Both the position numbers and the translations under genes were made by a program. A stretch of DNA of 64,000 bases from Winogradskyella wichelsiae (GTDB lineage Bacteria > Bacteroidota > Bacteroidia > Flavobacteriales > Flavobacteriaceae): NCBI RefSeq assembly GCF_013403925.1, contig NZ_JABFDJ010000004.1, positions 1 through 64,000 on the forward strand, given 5' to 3'. The notes below the pieces were generated by a model. It was given only the letters and a program-made list of their open reading frames with translations. It was not told the origin of the DNA and did no database searches. Below are positions 11,001-19,340 of this stretch, piece by piece (within the stretch, counting starts at the first letter, position 1; every line of letters starts with the position of its first letter).

Positions 11001-13097
11001 GCACCTTTAAAAATCAATTTATTAGAAACAGAATTAGAACGTGGCGATTTAGAAACTACTGCTACAGGATACATGAATGGTATTCACAGCATAGAAGGTG
11101 TCGATTATGTCTTTAGAATTTTAGAACGTTTAGGAAAAGATAATTTTGAACGTGGTTATAGCTATTACGGCGATAGTAAAAAAACAATATTTAGTGGTCT
11201 TCTAAAAAAATCAATTTTTAAAGATACTGAAAGTTATGCCGATTTTGCAGCACGTGCAGATGCTTCTAAAGTAACTAAAAAACGATTAATAGAATTGGCG
11301 TGTTATGCCACACAATGGACTGGTGTAATTGGTGAATATTTAGGGTTAGAAAAACTTGAAGATGCAGTCTGGTGGTTTCAGGCACACGCTTCAGATTATA
11401 TGAATTCTGAAAAAGAAACCATTATTTCGCGTTATTCTAACATTCCAAAAAGTGATTTTGCCCTTGGTGCTATAGATGTCGATTGGTTTAATAGAGTATA
11501 TAAAACTATCGGGAAAGCCAATTGGAAACTACTACACGATGCAGCAAAATATATTACAGACGGAAATGGACACAGACAAGTAAAACTCTATTCTAGCGTA
11601 ATGCTAGGCGAAGTAAAAATCACCGAAACGTTGAAGAAAATCAAAGACAAGCGCGATAAAGATTACGTACGTGCATTAGGTTTAATTCCGTTAAGTAAAA
11701 CCATACCAGAAAAAGATTTATTAAAGCGATACAACCTGTTGCAAGATTTCTTAAAAGAAAGCAAACAGTTTGGGGCACAACGCCAAGAAAGTGAAGCTAC
11801 CGCTGTAGAAATTGGTTTAGACAATTTATCAAGAACCGCAGGTTACCAAGACCGTGTGCGTTTCAGTTGGGCTATGGAAGCAGAAGCTACAGAAATCATT
11901 ATGGCAAATGCTGAAGTTTCTATAGAAGAAACAGAGATAGAATTAATAATTAACAGTATTGGCAAAACAGAATTTAAAGTAACTAAAGCCGGAAAATCAT
12001 TAAAAAATATTCCTGCCAAATTACGAAAACACAAAGAAGTTGTTGCTTTAAAAGAAAACAAAACATACCTATCTAGACAATACAGCAGAACACGTTTATC
12101 GTTAGAAAACGCAATGGTAAACGAAGATGAATTTACAGCACAAGAAATTCATAATATGATGCAACATCCTATCGTTAAAGTGATGTTGAGCAATTTGGTT
12201 ATGTACGTTCCTGAGAAAGAAATTTCAGGGTTTTATAACGAAGGTATATTAACAGATGCCACAGGAAAAAAACACCAATTAGCAGAAGACGATGTATTAC
12301 TTATTGCTCACGCTTCACATTTATACAAAAATGTAGAATGGGATCTTTATCAAAAACACCTGTTTGCAGAACGCTTAGTACAACCCTTTAAACAAGTGTT
12401 TAGAGAGCTGTATTTAATTACCGATGATGAACGCGAACACAGCACACGTTCCGAACGTTACCAAGGACACCAAATTCAGCCTAAAAAAACCGTAGCACTT
12501 TTAAGAACTCGCGGTTGGACGGTAAGTATGGAAGAAGGTTTACAAAAAGTATATCATAAACGTGGTTTTATAGCAACCATGTACGCCATGGCAGATTGGT
12601 ATTCGCCGTCTGAAGCCGAAGCACCAACACTAGAAGATGTCTGTTTCCATTCCATAGATACTTACAAAAAAATTCCGCTTACAGAGATCCCATCCGTAGT
12701 TTTTAGCGAAATTATGCGAGACGTAGATCTTGTGGTCAGTGTTGCGCATGTTGGTGGTGTAGATCCAGAAGCAAGTCATAGTACCATGCAAATGCGTGCT
12801 GCCTTGGCCGAAGAATCTGCAAGATTATTCAAACTTAAAAACATTACCGTTAAAGAACGTCACCTGTTTATTAAAGGAAAACTTGGCGAATACAGCATTC
12901 ATTTAGGAAGCGGACAGGTTAGCAAAAACGGATTGGCATTATCCATCATTCCGGTACATAGTCAGCATCGCGGTCGTATGTTCTTGCCTTTCGTAGATGA
13001 AGATCCAAAATCGGCAGAAATTATTTCTAAAATGAAATTACTTTCAGAAGACAATAAAATCCAAGATCCAACCATTTTGGCACAAATTAATAGTTAA
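8094..13097 (+). CDS. Giant DUF4132-family protein (DUF5724/DUF4132-like, MolR/YehI-related)
   Basis: This 1667-aa protein has no signal peptide or membrane segments. Its long N-terminal part is rich in helices and repeat-like. The segment at about 1360-1530, containing LLIAHASHLYKNVEWDLYQK and then PFKQVFRELY, matches my recollection of DUF4132, and the last ~100 residues resemble the domain that often follows it. E. coli MolR/YehI are the best-known relatives; their biochemistry is unresolved, and YehI-type genes occur near vWA proteins. A vWA gene lies 30 kb downstream here under the same type of promoter. The gene leads an operon with four small genes. The family call is from recognition, not a search. 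Confidence 0.75.
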   Translation: MIPIEEATKYVEKNKKPDVDRFEFRAYSEPYRVLAKILGRIDKGERRTYYSATDYIAVSEDAINNNPWRTPEGMRLGMQLFGIIQTPYLADIWDFIDTLPYQRGYDRKAFRSVKTEDTLRNKLQVFTHFLSLSRKGFGGLTLHEHFQYSTYFPHGNSYFLAILLHNGNGMFDELLDDILQAEDEIGGISADIIKALLLSEDEKHWEMVAKLLLAAQRQEGLRQTILEALDECGLGALKYMINVILENDLARFSSVTSAVTNWFGMHWGSPKKAPINRVLELAQSLIFNLKEVDTLLKSKDNLEILVALWSIAILDVDKANAKALDIVYTSEDRNKKILALYFVYRTGRTNDSLIEYFINNVGKDYALDHWMLVNLPTITLDNKTFQKLFEVAKFADEKGKNFETRIFYYWNFIPSSNYFYRCLLNKATEQQLELMATDLDILPTEFRESYIRKVFPKDYSYSFYNYEQNTEKKERLNYDENSWKRALARKAIYNRNELLMATGLNLFSRMHLYDKDLEIAEDLLRRKHKSLRTSLIKLLVELPADRLRTSATNLVTAKSIDQRIAGLEMLTLLHDENKQSNFVEDQIRLYNERPKITKNEQVYLDKFKDNAEEFDFSNGFGAIDYDNLTPLYIPQSRFEKKTSFFDKLGITTSESSGFKFKEFIDANKIIRAVNTLIDIVTKNRNHEYQTEVYQGEIATTYIEKGIRDIKSLGDDATPEELLHNIPLAKVWIAWHEQSKLNDFEMYAAIRYIKNHNNPFGDYKDFEPFARQYYPDLSGLKLDKEDRYNSKSDAYNKILIRLFNVYAEERIIANFKLDIMEDMIANFPKNLKAIQYRTSNYRYNKKTFNWTNVILPLVPSLSMNNLELLTEAQLQKYWGTYIYLVAQDIAYPNTTDDVKVITKQFSRPGIVPYPSIAVTLRLYKKGLINEDDILFQALNSRELMVIMDGGFNYRMNYKWIERDCVPKHVLAPLKINLLETELERGDLETTATGYMNGIHSIEGVDYVFRILERLGKDNFERGYSYYGDSKKTIFSGLLKKSIFKDTESYADFAARADASKVTKKRLIELACYATQWTGVIGEYLGLEKLEDAVWWFQAHASDYMNSEKETIISRYSNIPKSDFALGAIDVDWFNRVYKTIGKANWKLLHDAAKYITDGNGHRQVKLYSSVMLGEVKITETLKKIKDKRDKDYVRALGLIPLSKTIPEKDLLKRYNLLQDFLKESKQFGAQRQESEATAVEIGLDNLSRTAGYQDRVRFSWAMEAEATEIIMANAEVSIEETEIELIINSIGKTEFKVTKAGKSLKNIPAKLRKHKEVVALKENKTYLSRQYSRTRLSLENAMVNEDEFTAQEIHNMMQHPIVKVMLSNLVMYVPEKEISGFYNEGILTDATGKKHQLAEDDVLLIAHASHLYKNVEWDLYQKHLFAERLVQPFKQVFRELYLITDDEREHSTRSERYQGHQIQPKKTVALLRTRGWTVSMEEGLQKVYHKRGFIATMYAMADWYSPSEAEAPTLEDVCFHSIDTYKKIPLTEIPSVVFSEIMRDVDLVVSVAHVGGVDPEASHSTMQMRAALAEESARLFKLKNITVKERHLFIKGKLGEYSIHLGSGQVSKNGLALSIIPVHSQHRGRMFLPFVDEDPKSAEIISKMKLLSEDNKIQDPTILAQINS

Positions 13098-13102
13098 TAC
13101 AA

Positions 13103-13197
13103 GCATTAGGGCGTTACCTCGCTTAGGCGAGGTCGGGCTTTCTGTTGCAAGTCCGCGGGCTAGCGCACTGTGGGCTTTCCACGGCAATCCCTAACGC
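13103..13197. repeat. GC-rich intergenic repeat element with inverted ends
   Basis: This ~95-bp block is far richer in G+C than its surroundings. It begins GCATTAGGG and ends CCCTAACGC, which are inverted ends with one mismatch. Inside is a 7-bp hairpin, ACCTCGC/GCGAGGT (13116-13133). It resembles the short mobile-type intergenic repeat common in flavobacterial genomes (GGGCGTTAC...CGGGCTTTC...CCCTAACGC), which I recall from general experience. It separates the DUF4132 gene from its small followers and may affect mRNA processing. Confidence 0.75.
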
Positions 13198-13215
13198 AAA
13201 AAAATCCGTATTCAA

Positions 13216-13629
13216 ATGGAACTAACATTACAACTAAAAAGATTAGGTAAAAAAAAGGTAAAACAAGTCCCTTTTACACTAGAAGAAAACCCGAAAAATT
13301 TAGAAGATTTATTAATTGGTTGTGTAAAAAATCAAGTGGAAGCCTTTAATAAAAAACGAACAGAAGTTAATGTCATTGGGTTTTTAAGTCCAGCAGAAAT
13401 TCAAGAAAAAGCCCAAAGCGGAAAAGTAGAATTTGGCGAATTAGCTAATACCGATTTAGCAAATTTAGAAAAGGCAATAGACAATGTATTGTTAGCTTTT
13501 AAAGACGGATTATTTGTTGTTTTTGTAGACGATGATGAAATTACCGATTTAAAAGCACCGCTAAAACTGACTTCAGAAAGTATCATTGCATTCATAAGAA
13601 TGACGTTTCTAGTAGGTACGTATTGGTAG
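13216..13629 (+). CDS. Hypothetical protein downstream of the DUF4132 gene
   Basis: This 137-aa soluble protein belongs to no family I recognise. It reads as a small alpha/beta domain with a basic N-terminus, a central acidic segment and the strand FVVFVDDDEI near the C-terminus. The ATG lies 18 bp after the GC-rich repeat, and the next gene follows after 8 bp. Its position after a DUF4132 giant suggests a partner protein, but this is inference. Confidence 0.65.
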   Translation: MELTLQLKRLGKKKVKQVPFTLEENPKNLEDLLIGCVKNQVEAFNKKRTEVNVIGFLSPAEIQEKAQSGKVEFGELANTDLANLEKAIDNVLLAFKDGLFVVFVDDDEITDLKAPLKLTSESIIAFIRMTFLVGTYW

Positions 13630-13637
13630 TTTTTAAT

Positions 13638-13961
13638 ATGGAACTCAAAAACATTCAAACTCAATTAGCAGAACACATCGCTAACCATAATAAAAGCTGG
13701 GGACATTTATTAGCCAATCTAGATTTTGGAAATGAAGCTTCCAGTTATTGGGATGTTACTTTAGAACCAATCAACATTTCTGTTGAAGTTAATAATAAAT
13801 CTTTCACTTTTAAAAATGCCAAATTTATATGCGATGTAAATTCGGGTATTTCTTATGGAGATGATGTTAGCATTTTAACGAAACAAGTTTCTGGCAAAGG
13901 AAGTTGTCAATTTACAGATGACAAAACAATTCATCTTACAGAACTAAAAATTGAAGCGTAG
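13638..13961 (+). CDS. Small hypothetical protein
   Basis: This 107-aa protein starts at the ATG at 13638 (MELKNIQTQ). A TTG fifteen bases upstream is possible but would leave the preceding stop only steps away. It has no signal peptide and looks like an all-beta or alpha+beta domain with an N-terminal helix. A phrase such as KFICDVNSGISYGDDVSI does not identify a family for me. It is in the same operon as the flanking genes. Confidence 0.6.
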   Translation: MELKNIQTQLAEHIANHNKSWGHLLANLDFGNEASSYWDVTLEPINISVEVNNKSFTFKNAKFICDVNSGISYGDDVSILTKQVSGKGSCQFTDDKTIHLTELKIEA

Positions 13962-13985
13962 GATTTAGAAACGAATAGAAAGTTA

Positions 13986-14471
13986 ATGGAAAAACAATTT
14001 AAAACTAAAACAGGATTTTGTCATATTTTACCAGATAAAATTATTCTCACAAGAGATGGAATTATTGGAAATGTAGCAAAAGTGGCTGTTGGAAAAAGCA
14101 TAACTCGAGTTTTAATAATTTATGGAGGAATTTCTGCTTTCTTACTTTATTCAGCATTTGATAGCTTTCAAACAGGTCAAGTTTCGATATCAATATTTTA
14201 TTCAATAATTGGTTTATTTCTTATGTATGGAATATTTACAAGCATTAATAATTCTGCAACACCAATAATCGAAAGAAAAGATATTAAAAGTATCAAATTT
14301 AAAAAGGCAATATTAGGAATAACACGTTCTCGATTTGAAATCCTTTTTAAAGATGAAAACGAAAAAATTAAGAAACGCATAATTATGTTACCTGGTGTAA
14401 TGCATCAAGGAAAAAAAGAAACTGAAATAGCAAAAACAATAATGAAAGAAGAGAAGTTATTAAATGAATAA
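13986..14471 (+). CDS. Two-TM membrane protein with a possible PH-like (YcxB-type) domain
   Basis: This 161-aa protein has two adjacent hydrophobic segments at about 39-58 and 67-86. Beta-strand-rich halves flank them, including FKTKTGFCHILPDKIILT and ITRSRFEILFKDENEKIKK. That layout, strands around a short hairpin of two helices, is typical of small bacterial PH-like membrane proteins, but the assignment is tentative. The downstream gene starts 66 bp later if its ATG is used. Confidence 0.55.
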   Translation: MEKQFKTKTGFCHILPDKIILTRDGIIGNVAKVAVGKSITRVLIIYGGISAFLLYSAFDSFQTGQVSISIFYSIIGLFLMYGIFTSINNSATPIIERKDIKSIKFKKAILGITRSRFEILFKDENEKIKKRIIMLPGVMHQGKKETEIAKTIMKEEKLLNE

Positions 14472-14537
14472 AATGTGAAGACCACATTAAAAAAAGGTTA
14501 TAAAAACATCAAAATAAACAAAAAAACATTACATATT

Positions 14538-15269
14538 ATGAAACAGTATACAAATGCAATTATTTTTGGAATAGCAATCGTTGCATCTTCAATCTTCTTA
14601 GGAAAAGCCTATACAGATAGAAATAAAGTAGACGGAAAAATTGAGGTTACAGGCTTAGGTAAAACAGATTTCTCATCAGACTTAATTGTTTGGGAAGGTA
14701 GTTTCGGATCTGTAAATACCGACTTAAAACAGGCTTACATCTCTTTAGAACAAAAAAAAGCAACTATAAACGACTATTTAACTAAAAAAGGAATTAAACC
14801 AGAAGAGCTTATATATAGTGCCGTTTCTACCAACCAAAAAACAAAACAATTATACACCCCTACTGGCGATTATGCAGGTGAAGAATTTGTAGGTTACGAG
14901 CTTACACAGTCTGTAGAAATAGAATCTAAAGAAGTCGATAAAATAGAAAAAGTATCTCGAGAAATTACAGAATTATTAAATCAAGGCGTTCAGTTTTATT
15001 CGCAAGCACCAAGATATTACTACACCAAACTTGCCGATCTCAAGATTGAAATGATCTCTAAAGCTACAGAAGATGCCAGATTACGTGCCGAAAATATAGC
15101 TAAATTTTCAGGTGGTAATTTAAGCACTTTAGAATCTGCTAAAATGGGAATTTTTCAAATTACAGGTCAAAATTCAGGAGAAGATTATTCTTGGGGAGGA
15201 ACTTTTAATACGGCTAATAGAGAAAAAACAGCTTCAATTACTATGAAATTGGTTTATAAAGTAGACTAA
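14538..15269 (+). CDS. SIMPL domain (DUF541) protein
   Basis: This 243-aa protein has an N-terminal membrane anchor or signal peptide (IIFGIAIVASSIFLGKAY) and then a SIMPL/DUF541 domain. That domain is recognisable by the start KIEVTGLGKTDFSSDLIVWEGSF, the alternating strand-helix pattern and the ATEDARLRAENIAKFSGG helix. SIMPL proteins are periplasmic or secreted and form oligomeric assemblies; their function is poorly defined. I chose the ATG at 14538. A longer frame from a GTG at 14475 would add an unlikely lysine-rich extension. It is the last gene before a terminator. Confidence 0.8.
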   Translation: MKQYTNAIIFGIAIVASSIFLGKAYTDRNKVDGKIEVTGLGKTDFSSDLIVWEGSFGSVNTDLKQAYISLEQKKATINDYLTKKGIKPEELIYSAVSTNQKTKQLYTPTGDYAGEEFVGYELTQSVEIESKEVDKIEKVSREITELLNQGVQFYSQAPRYYYTKLADLKIEMISKATEDARLRAENIAKFSGGNLSTLESAKMGIFQITGQNSGEDYSWGGTFNTANREKTASITMKLVYKVD

Positions 15270-15291
15270 TCCCCTACTCGATTTATATGTT

Positions 15292-15328
15292 AAAAAAGGT
15301 ATGCTTATCCACTAGAATACCTTTCTTT
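15292..15328 (+). terminator. Terminator of the DUF4132 operon
   Basis: The 8-bp stem AAAGGTAT/ATACCTTT has a 14-base loop and is followed by CTTTAT. It lies 22 bp after the SIMPL gene stop. Confidence 0.65.
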
Positions 15329-15377
15329 ATCTATTAAGTTCAATTAATATAAAGAACAAAAGATAAAACGAATTGAA

Positions 15378-15893
15378 ATGGTTGAAATTACAAAAGCAAA
15401 CGCAACACATTCTGAACTCATTGTAGAAATAGGAAAACAAACGTTTTTAGAATCTCATGGACATAGTGCTTCTAAAGAAGATATACAGGATTATATTTCT
15501 AGAACGTATAATAAAGCAGCCATTCTAAAAGAATTCGATAATACCAATGTACATTATCATCTTATATATTGCGATGGAGTTATTGCTGGATTTTCTAAAA
15601 TAGAATTGCACACGACCAACAAAAACATAGCAGATACTAATATTTCTAAGTTTGATAGATTATATATTTTAGAATCGTTTCAGGGCAAAAAATTAGGTGC
15701 TCAACTATTTAATTTTAATATCGAATTATCTATAAAAAATAAACAAAATGGCATTTGGCTTGCCGTATGGACAGAAAACCAAAAGGCCTTACATTTTTAT
15801 CAAAAAATGAATTTTAAAATTGCCGGCGCTTATGATTTCAAAATATCTGAGACGCATAGTAATCCCAATCATATTATGTATTTAAAATATTAA
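15378..15893 (+). CDS. GNAT family N-acetyltransferase
   Basis: This 171-aa protein has the GNAT fold pattern. The N-terminus is VEITKANATHSELIVEIGKQTF. The acetyl-CoA-binding strand/loop region reads LYILESFQGKKLGAQLFNF, a variant of the Q/RxxGxG/A motif. The C-terminal segment is NGIWLAVWTENQKALHFYQKMNFKIAG, typical of amino-acid or small-molecule acetyltransferases. The substrate cannot be predicted. It sits between two terminator or promoter regions and carries no copy of the shared operator, so it may be an older resident of the region. Confidence 0.85.
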   Translation: MVEITKANATHSELIVEIGKQTFLESHGHSASKEDIQDYISRTYNKAAILKEFDNTNVHYHLIYCDGVIAGFSKIELHTTNKNIADTNISKFDRLYILESFQGKKLGAQLFNFNIELSIKNKQNGIWLAVWTENQKALHFYQKMNFKIAGAYDFKISETHSNPNHIMYLKY

Positions 15894-16080
15894 TTTTTAT
15901 CCTATAATAGACTAATTTTCTATTATCAAAAGGAGCTTTTATGCTAAGAATACTTTTTTTTTATAACTCAAAATAACATTAGCTTACTTCTTTAAGTGAA
16001 TCATTAGCTCTAAAAGTTGTTAGAATAGTAATGTATTTTATAGACAAAGGAAATTAATAATAGTTTTACGAGTTTTTTAT

Positions 16081-16127
16081 ATCACAGAATACAGTGATAA
16101 AACCTATCACATACGCTTATATATTTG
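16081..16127 (+). promoter_or_regulatory. Operator-promoter module, paralogue cassette 1
   Basis: The palindrome ATCACAGAATACAGTGAT has perfect ATCAC/GTGAT arms. It is followed after 21 bp by the perfect -7 element TATATTTG (16120-16127). Confidence 0.9.
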
Positions 16128-16154
16128 TTTTAAATTAATTACACCTCTATACTC

Positions 16155-16772
16155 ATGACAGATCAAGAAAAAAAACAATATTTAGCAGAAATAGACCAAG
16201 ACGTACAAAAAGCTGTAGATGGAGAATACAAACTTTATCCTGTGCTACAACCAGCAAGTTGGCCTGGTGTTAAAAATGGTGCGCTCTATAATGTAGAAGT
16301 TTATGAAGACAATGATGATCATATCCCTTTAGTTGTTAAATCTTATGCCGTAGAAACGCCAAATGGTTTGGTATATCTATCAAAGAAACATAAAGAATTC
16401 TTTGGGAATAGAAACTTATATCAAGAAGCTAGCGACAACTTAGACGAGCTTGAACAAGCATTTAATTTTGAAAAAGAATTTGATAATAAAGTGTTGAGTT
16501 CTAATGGTACTCGATTTTCTAGTGAAAGAGCTCTTAGTTATACACAGATGCGTATGGCTCATGATTTTTTAGAGTCAGAAGAATTATTTGTATCTATACC
16601 TAGACGTGGTAATATCCTTATTATTCCTAAAGATTCAGATAAAGAGCTCTTAGATATGTTTTTATACGTGCATAGACATAATTGGAACGATAAAACTAAC
16701 GACAATACTCATATCGCTAATATACTTTTATACATAAAAAGTGGTAATAGAGAAGGAATCGTATATCTATAA
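16155..16772 (+). CDS. Member 1 of a four-copy ~205-aa protein family (DUF1444-like?)
   Basis: This 205-aa soluble protein shares a full-length framework with the genes at 17764, 18562 and 19411. The shared segments are an N-terminal helix, 'EYKLYPVLQPASWPGV', 'TPNGLVYLSKKH', 'FSSERALSYTQMRMAHDFL', 'EELFVSIPRRGNILIIP' and a C-terminal strand. The middle segment (AS/SER...VSIPRR...I) recalls DUF1444-type proteins, but that is a weak resemblance. It is the most diverged of the four. It has its own operator-promoter and may be co-transcribed with the SH3-like gene that follows. Confidence 0.7.
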   Translation: MTDQEKKQYLAEIDQDVQKAVDGEYKLYPVLQPASWPGVKNGALYNVEVYEDNDDHIPLVVKSYAVETPNGLVYLSKKHKEFFGNRNLYQEASDNLDELEQAFNFEKEFDNKVLSSNGTRFSSERALSYTQMRMAHDFLESEELFVSIPRRGNILIIPKDSDKELLDMFLYVHRHNWNDKTNDNTHIANILLYIKSGNREGIVYL

Positions 16773-16862
16773 ATCTAAACGCTATATTGTAGATTTAGTA
16801 ACGTTTTTTATTTCTAAGGAAACAACTTACAAAAAAGGTGTTCAATTAAGAACATTGAAACA

Positions 16863-17564
16863 ATGAAAAGCGCAGGTCTTAAAACTACAACGGGTAATTC
16901 TTCAAAAGAAAAAAGTGACAAGAATACGTTCTTTGTCATCAATATTTTTGGTGCTAAACTTTATGAAAAACCTTCGTTAGGTTCAAAATTGATAAAGCGC
17001 ATTGCAGTTGGAAAAAGAATTGTTGCAGAGAAAATTATTGAAACAAAACAATCCTTACACATTGGTGAAGGCTTTCAACTTCAAGGGGATTTTATTAAAG
17101 TAAAAAATCAAGTCTGTTCTGGATTTATTCATAGTTCAGACTTGACAACATTTAGACCCCAATTAGAGTCTATTTACGATGGTATTATGATTCCAAATTT
17201 TAAAGGAAAAATAATACATAAAACAACGGATAAGAGAATTGAAAAATTTAACGACAAGCCATTTGAAATTGAAGAAGAGATAGCAACCTATGACCATATA
17301 ATTCATACCTATACAGATTTTAATGATTGTTTTGAGAATACTTACCTATATAAACATATGACATTGCATGAAGTCTACCAGCAACTACCAGTCCATAATC
17401 CTAATATTGATATCACTTCAAAAGGAAATTTTATTTTAATGCCTGAGTTTATAGAAAAGAAAGACAATAAATACATTTTTAAAGGCATAGGTATAACACG
17501 TAGTATCGCAATTATAAAAAATCAAGACGGTCTGTTTTTAATAGAGTTACTAGATTGTCCGTAA
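16863..17564 (+). CDS. Protein with an SH3b-like N-terminal domain
   Basis: This 233-aa protein has no signal peptide. Residues about 20-95 (FFVINIFGAKLYEKPSLGSKLIKRIAVGKRI ... GDFIKVKNQVCSGFIHSSDL) have the strand spacing of a bacterial SH3 domain, including the terminal 'G(F/Y)(I/V)' strand. The C-terminal 130 residues are not recognised. It is inserted between cassettes 1 and 2 of the paralogue array, 90 bp after cassette 1, with no operator of its own, and is followed by a terminator. Confidence 0.6.
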   Translation: MKSAGLKTTTGNSSKEKSDKNTFFVINIFGAKLYEKPSLGSKLIKRIAVGKRIVAEKIIETKQSLHIGEGFQLQGDFIKVKNQVCSGFIHSSDLTTFRPQLESIYDGIMIPNFKGKIIHKTTDKRIEKFNDKPFEIEEEIATYDHIIHTYTDFNDCFENTYLYKHMTLHEVYQQLPVHNPNIDITSKGNFILMPEFIEKKDNKYIFKGIGITRSIAIIKNQDGLFLIELLDCP

Positions 17565-17603
17565 AGAACTTCAGTTTAAAACAGGCTAATTATCACAAAT
17601 AAT

Positions 17604-17640
17604 AAAGGTGTTCTTATCAACAAGAGCACCTTTTCTTTTT
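17604..17640 (+). terminator. Terminator after the SH3-like gene
   Basis: The 12-bp stem AAAGGTGTTCTT/AAGAGCACCTTT contains one G-U pair and a 6-base loop. It is followed by a T-rich tract and closes the cassette 1 unit. Confidence 0.85.
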
Positions 17641-17691
17641 TTATGAAAAAGTAAAAAAAATCACTGTTTAGACAAACCATTATATTTCAAA

Positions 17692-17738
17692 ATAGCTGAA
17701 TACCGTGATAAAAAAACTGAGATGTATCTCTAATTTTG
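17692..17738 (+). promoter_or_regulatory. Operator-promoter module, paralogue cassette 2
   Basis: The palindrome ATAGCTGAATACCGTGAT is followed after 21 bp by TAATTTTG (17731-17738). Confidence 0.9.
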
Positions 17739-17763
17739 AAATAAATAAAAAACATATAATCTT

Positions 17764-18378
17764 ATGAGTAATACCATTCATGGCCCAGAAAAAACACCTG
17801 AAGAAATAGCTAAAATAGTAGAACAAACAGAGAATAGCGATAAAAAGATTTATCCTATTTTAAAACCTGGCGACTGGGTTGGATTAAAGGCAGGAGCTTT
17901 AAGCTCTACTTTAATACCATCTGAAGATGGAGCTGAAGTCGTTATAGGATACGGTATGGATACACCTGATAACTTTGTGTTTTTAACTAAAAAGCACCTA
18001 GAGACTATGGATGCTAAACAAATTACGCAAGAAGCCTTCACCAATTTAGAAAAATGTGATCCAGGATTAACATTTGTTGAAGCTTTAGATAATAAAGCCG
18101 TTGGTGCTAACGGAAACGATTTTTCTAGTGAAACAATTCTTTCTAGAACCCATATGTTAAAAGCACATGCTATGTTAGACGCTGAAGAATTACTAGTATC
18201 TATTCCAAGAAGAACTTGTATGACTATTATTTCAAGACAAGCAGATGAAGATACCATTAATAAGTTTGCTTTTTTACACAATCATACTTGGGGAGATGAT
18301 AGTTTTGGTAACGCACCAATAACAAATTCATTTTTTATTGTAAAAGATGGTAATATTGTAGGACATATTCCATTATAA
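17764..18378 (+). CDS. Member 2 of the four-copy ~205-aa family
   Basis: This 204-aa soluble protein is most similar to member 3. They share nearly identical N-termini (GPEKTPEEIAKIVEQT versus GKEKSQEEIEKIIEQT), 'KIYPILKPGDWVGLKAGAL', 'YGxDTPDNFVFLTxxHLETMD' and 'FSSExILSxxHMLKAHAMLxAEEL'. No catalytic signature is evident. It is a single-gene unit bounded by its own operator-promoter and a perfect terminator. Confidence 0.75.
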   Translation: MSNTIHGPEKTPEEIAKIVEQTENSDKKIYPILKPGDWVGLKAGALSSTLIPSEDGAEVVIGYGMDTPDNFVFLTKKHLETMDAKQITQEAFTNLEKCDPGLTFVEALDNKAVGANGNDFSSETILSRTHMLKAHAMLDAEELLVSIPRRTCMTIISRQADEDTINKFAFLHNHTWGDDSFGNAPITNSFFIVKDGNIVGHIPL

Positions 18379-18400
18379 ATTCAATTAAAAAAAACAGATA

Positions 18401-18436
18401 AAAAAAGGCATTCTTAATTTTAAGAATGCCTTTTTT
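18401..18436 (+). terminator. Terminator of paralogue cassette 2
   Basis: A perfect 16-bp stem (18401-18416 with 18421-18436) has an ATTT loop and a six-T tail. Confidence 0.95.
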
Positions 18437-18489
18437 ATGGGTTCAATGCTATATAAATAAGCGTTATAACTAATTAAGTACACTTAGAA

Positions 18490-18536
18490 ATAGCGGAATA
18501 CCGTGATAAAAAATGACAATTGCTACTCTAATTTTG
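18490..18536 (+). promoter_or_regulatory. Operator-promoter module, paralogue cassette 3
   Basis: The palindrome ATAGCGGAATACCGTGAT is followed after 21 bp by TAATTTTG (18529-18536). Confidence 0.9.
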
Positions 18537-18561
18537 CAGCAAACAATAAACACACAACACT

Positions 18562-19194
18562 ATGAGCGGTACACTTTACGGAAAAGAAAAATCTCAAGAA
18601 GAAATAGAAAAAATCATTGAGCAGACTAAAAATAGGGATCAAAAAATCTATCCTATTTTAAAACCAGGTGATTGGGTTGGACTTAAAGCTGGGGCATTAA
18701 ATTCTAATTTAATAAAAACAGAAGCTGGGCCAAAAGTAGTTATTGCTTACGGTATAGATACGCCAGATAATTTTGTGTTTTTAACGCAACAACATTTAGA
18801 AACTATGGACCAAAAGGAAATTACAAATGAAGCTTTTAGAAACTTAGGAAATTATGAAACAGAATTCACCTATTCTAAAGCGTTTCAAAATAAAATATTA
18901 ACCTCTAGTGGCCATGATTTTTCTAGTGAACGCATTCTTTCTAATGCACATATGCTAAAAGCACACGCTATGTTACATGCCGAGGAATTATTTGTTTCCG
19001 TACCAAGGCGTTCTTGTATGATGGTTATTTCAAGAGATTCAGACGACGAGTTGCTTGGCGCGTTTCTAAGTATGCATAAAGATGCTTGGAAAGATGATAG
19101 TTATGGTAATGCGCCAATAGCCAATATCCTTTTTACGATGAAAGGAGGACATATTACTGGACACATAGCCTTAGATAATTTGTCTGAATACTAA
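18562..19194 (+). CDS. Member 3 of the four-copy ~205-aa family
   Basis: This 210-aa protein is the closest relative of member 2. It has a short unique C-terminal tail (DNLSEY) after the shared final strand GGHITGHIAL. Conserved features are KIYPILKPGDWVGLKAGALN, DTPDNFVFLTQQHLETMD, HDFSSERILSNAHMLKAHAM and EELFVSVPRRSCMMVIS. The adjacent duplicate genes keep their flanking promoter and terminator, so the duplicated unit was the whole cassette. Confidence 0.75.
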   Translation: MSGTLYGKEKSQEEIEKIIEQTKNRDQKIYPILKPGDWVGLKAGALNSNLIKTEAGPKVVIAYGIDTPDNFVFLTQQHLETMDQKEITNEAFRNLGNYETEFTYSKAFQNKILTSSGHDFSSERILSNAHMLKAHAMLHAEELFVSVPRRSCMMVISRDSDDELLGAFLSMHKDAWKDDSYGNAPIANILFTMKGGHITGHIALDNLSEY

Positions 19195-19251
19195 TAAAAC
19201 ATAATGCTTCAATAAAATTCAATATTAAATCCGAACAAAAAGAAGAACAAC

Positions 19252-19287
19252 AAAAAGGTATTTACAAAAACGTGAATACCTTTTTTT
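19252..19287 (+). terminator. Terminator of paralogue cassette 3
   Basis: The 14-bp stem AAAAAGGTATTTAC/GTGAATACCTTTTT (one G-U pair) ends in a T run. Confidence 0.9.
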
Positions 19288-19340
19288 ATGCATTAAACAG
19301 AACAAAATTGATCTTGTAAGATATACCACTAAATAAACAA

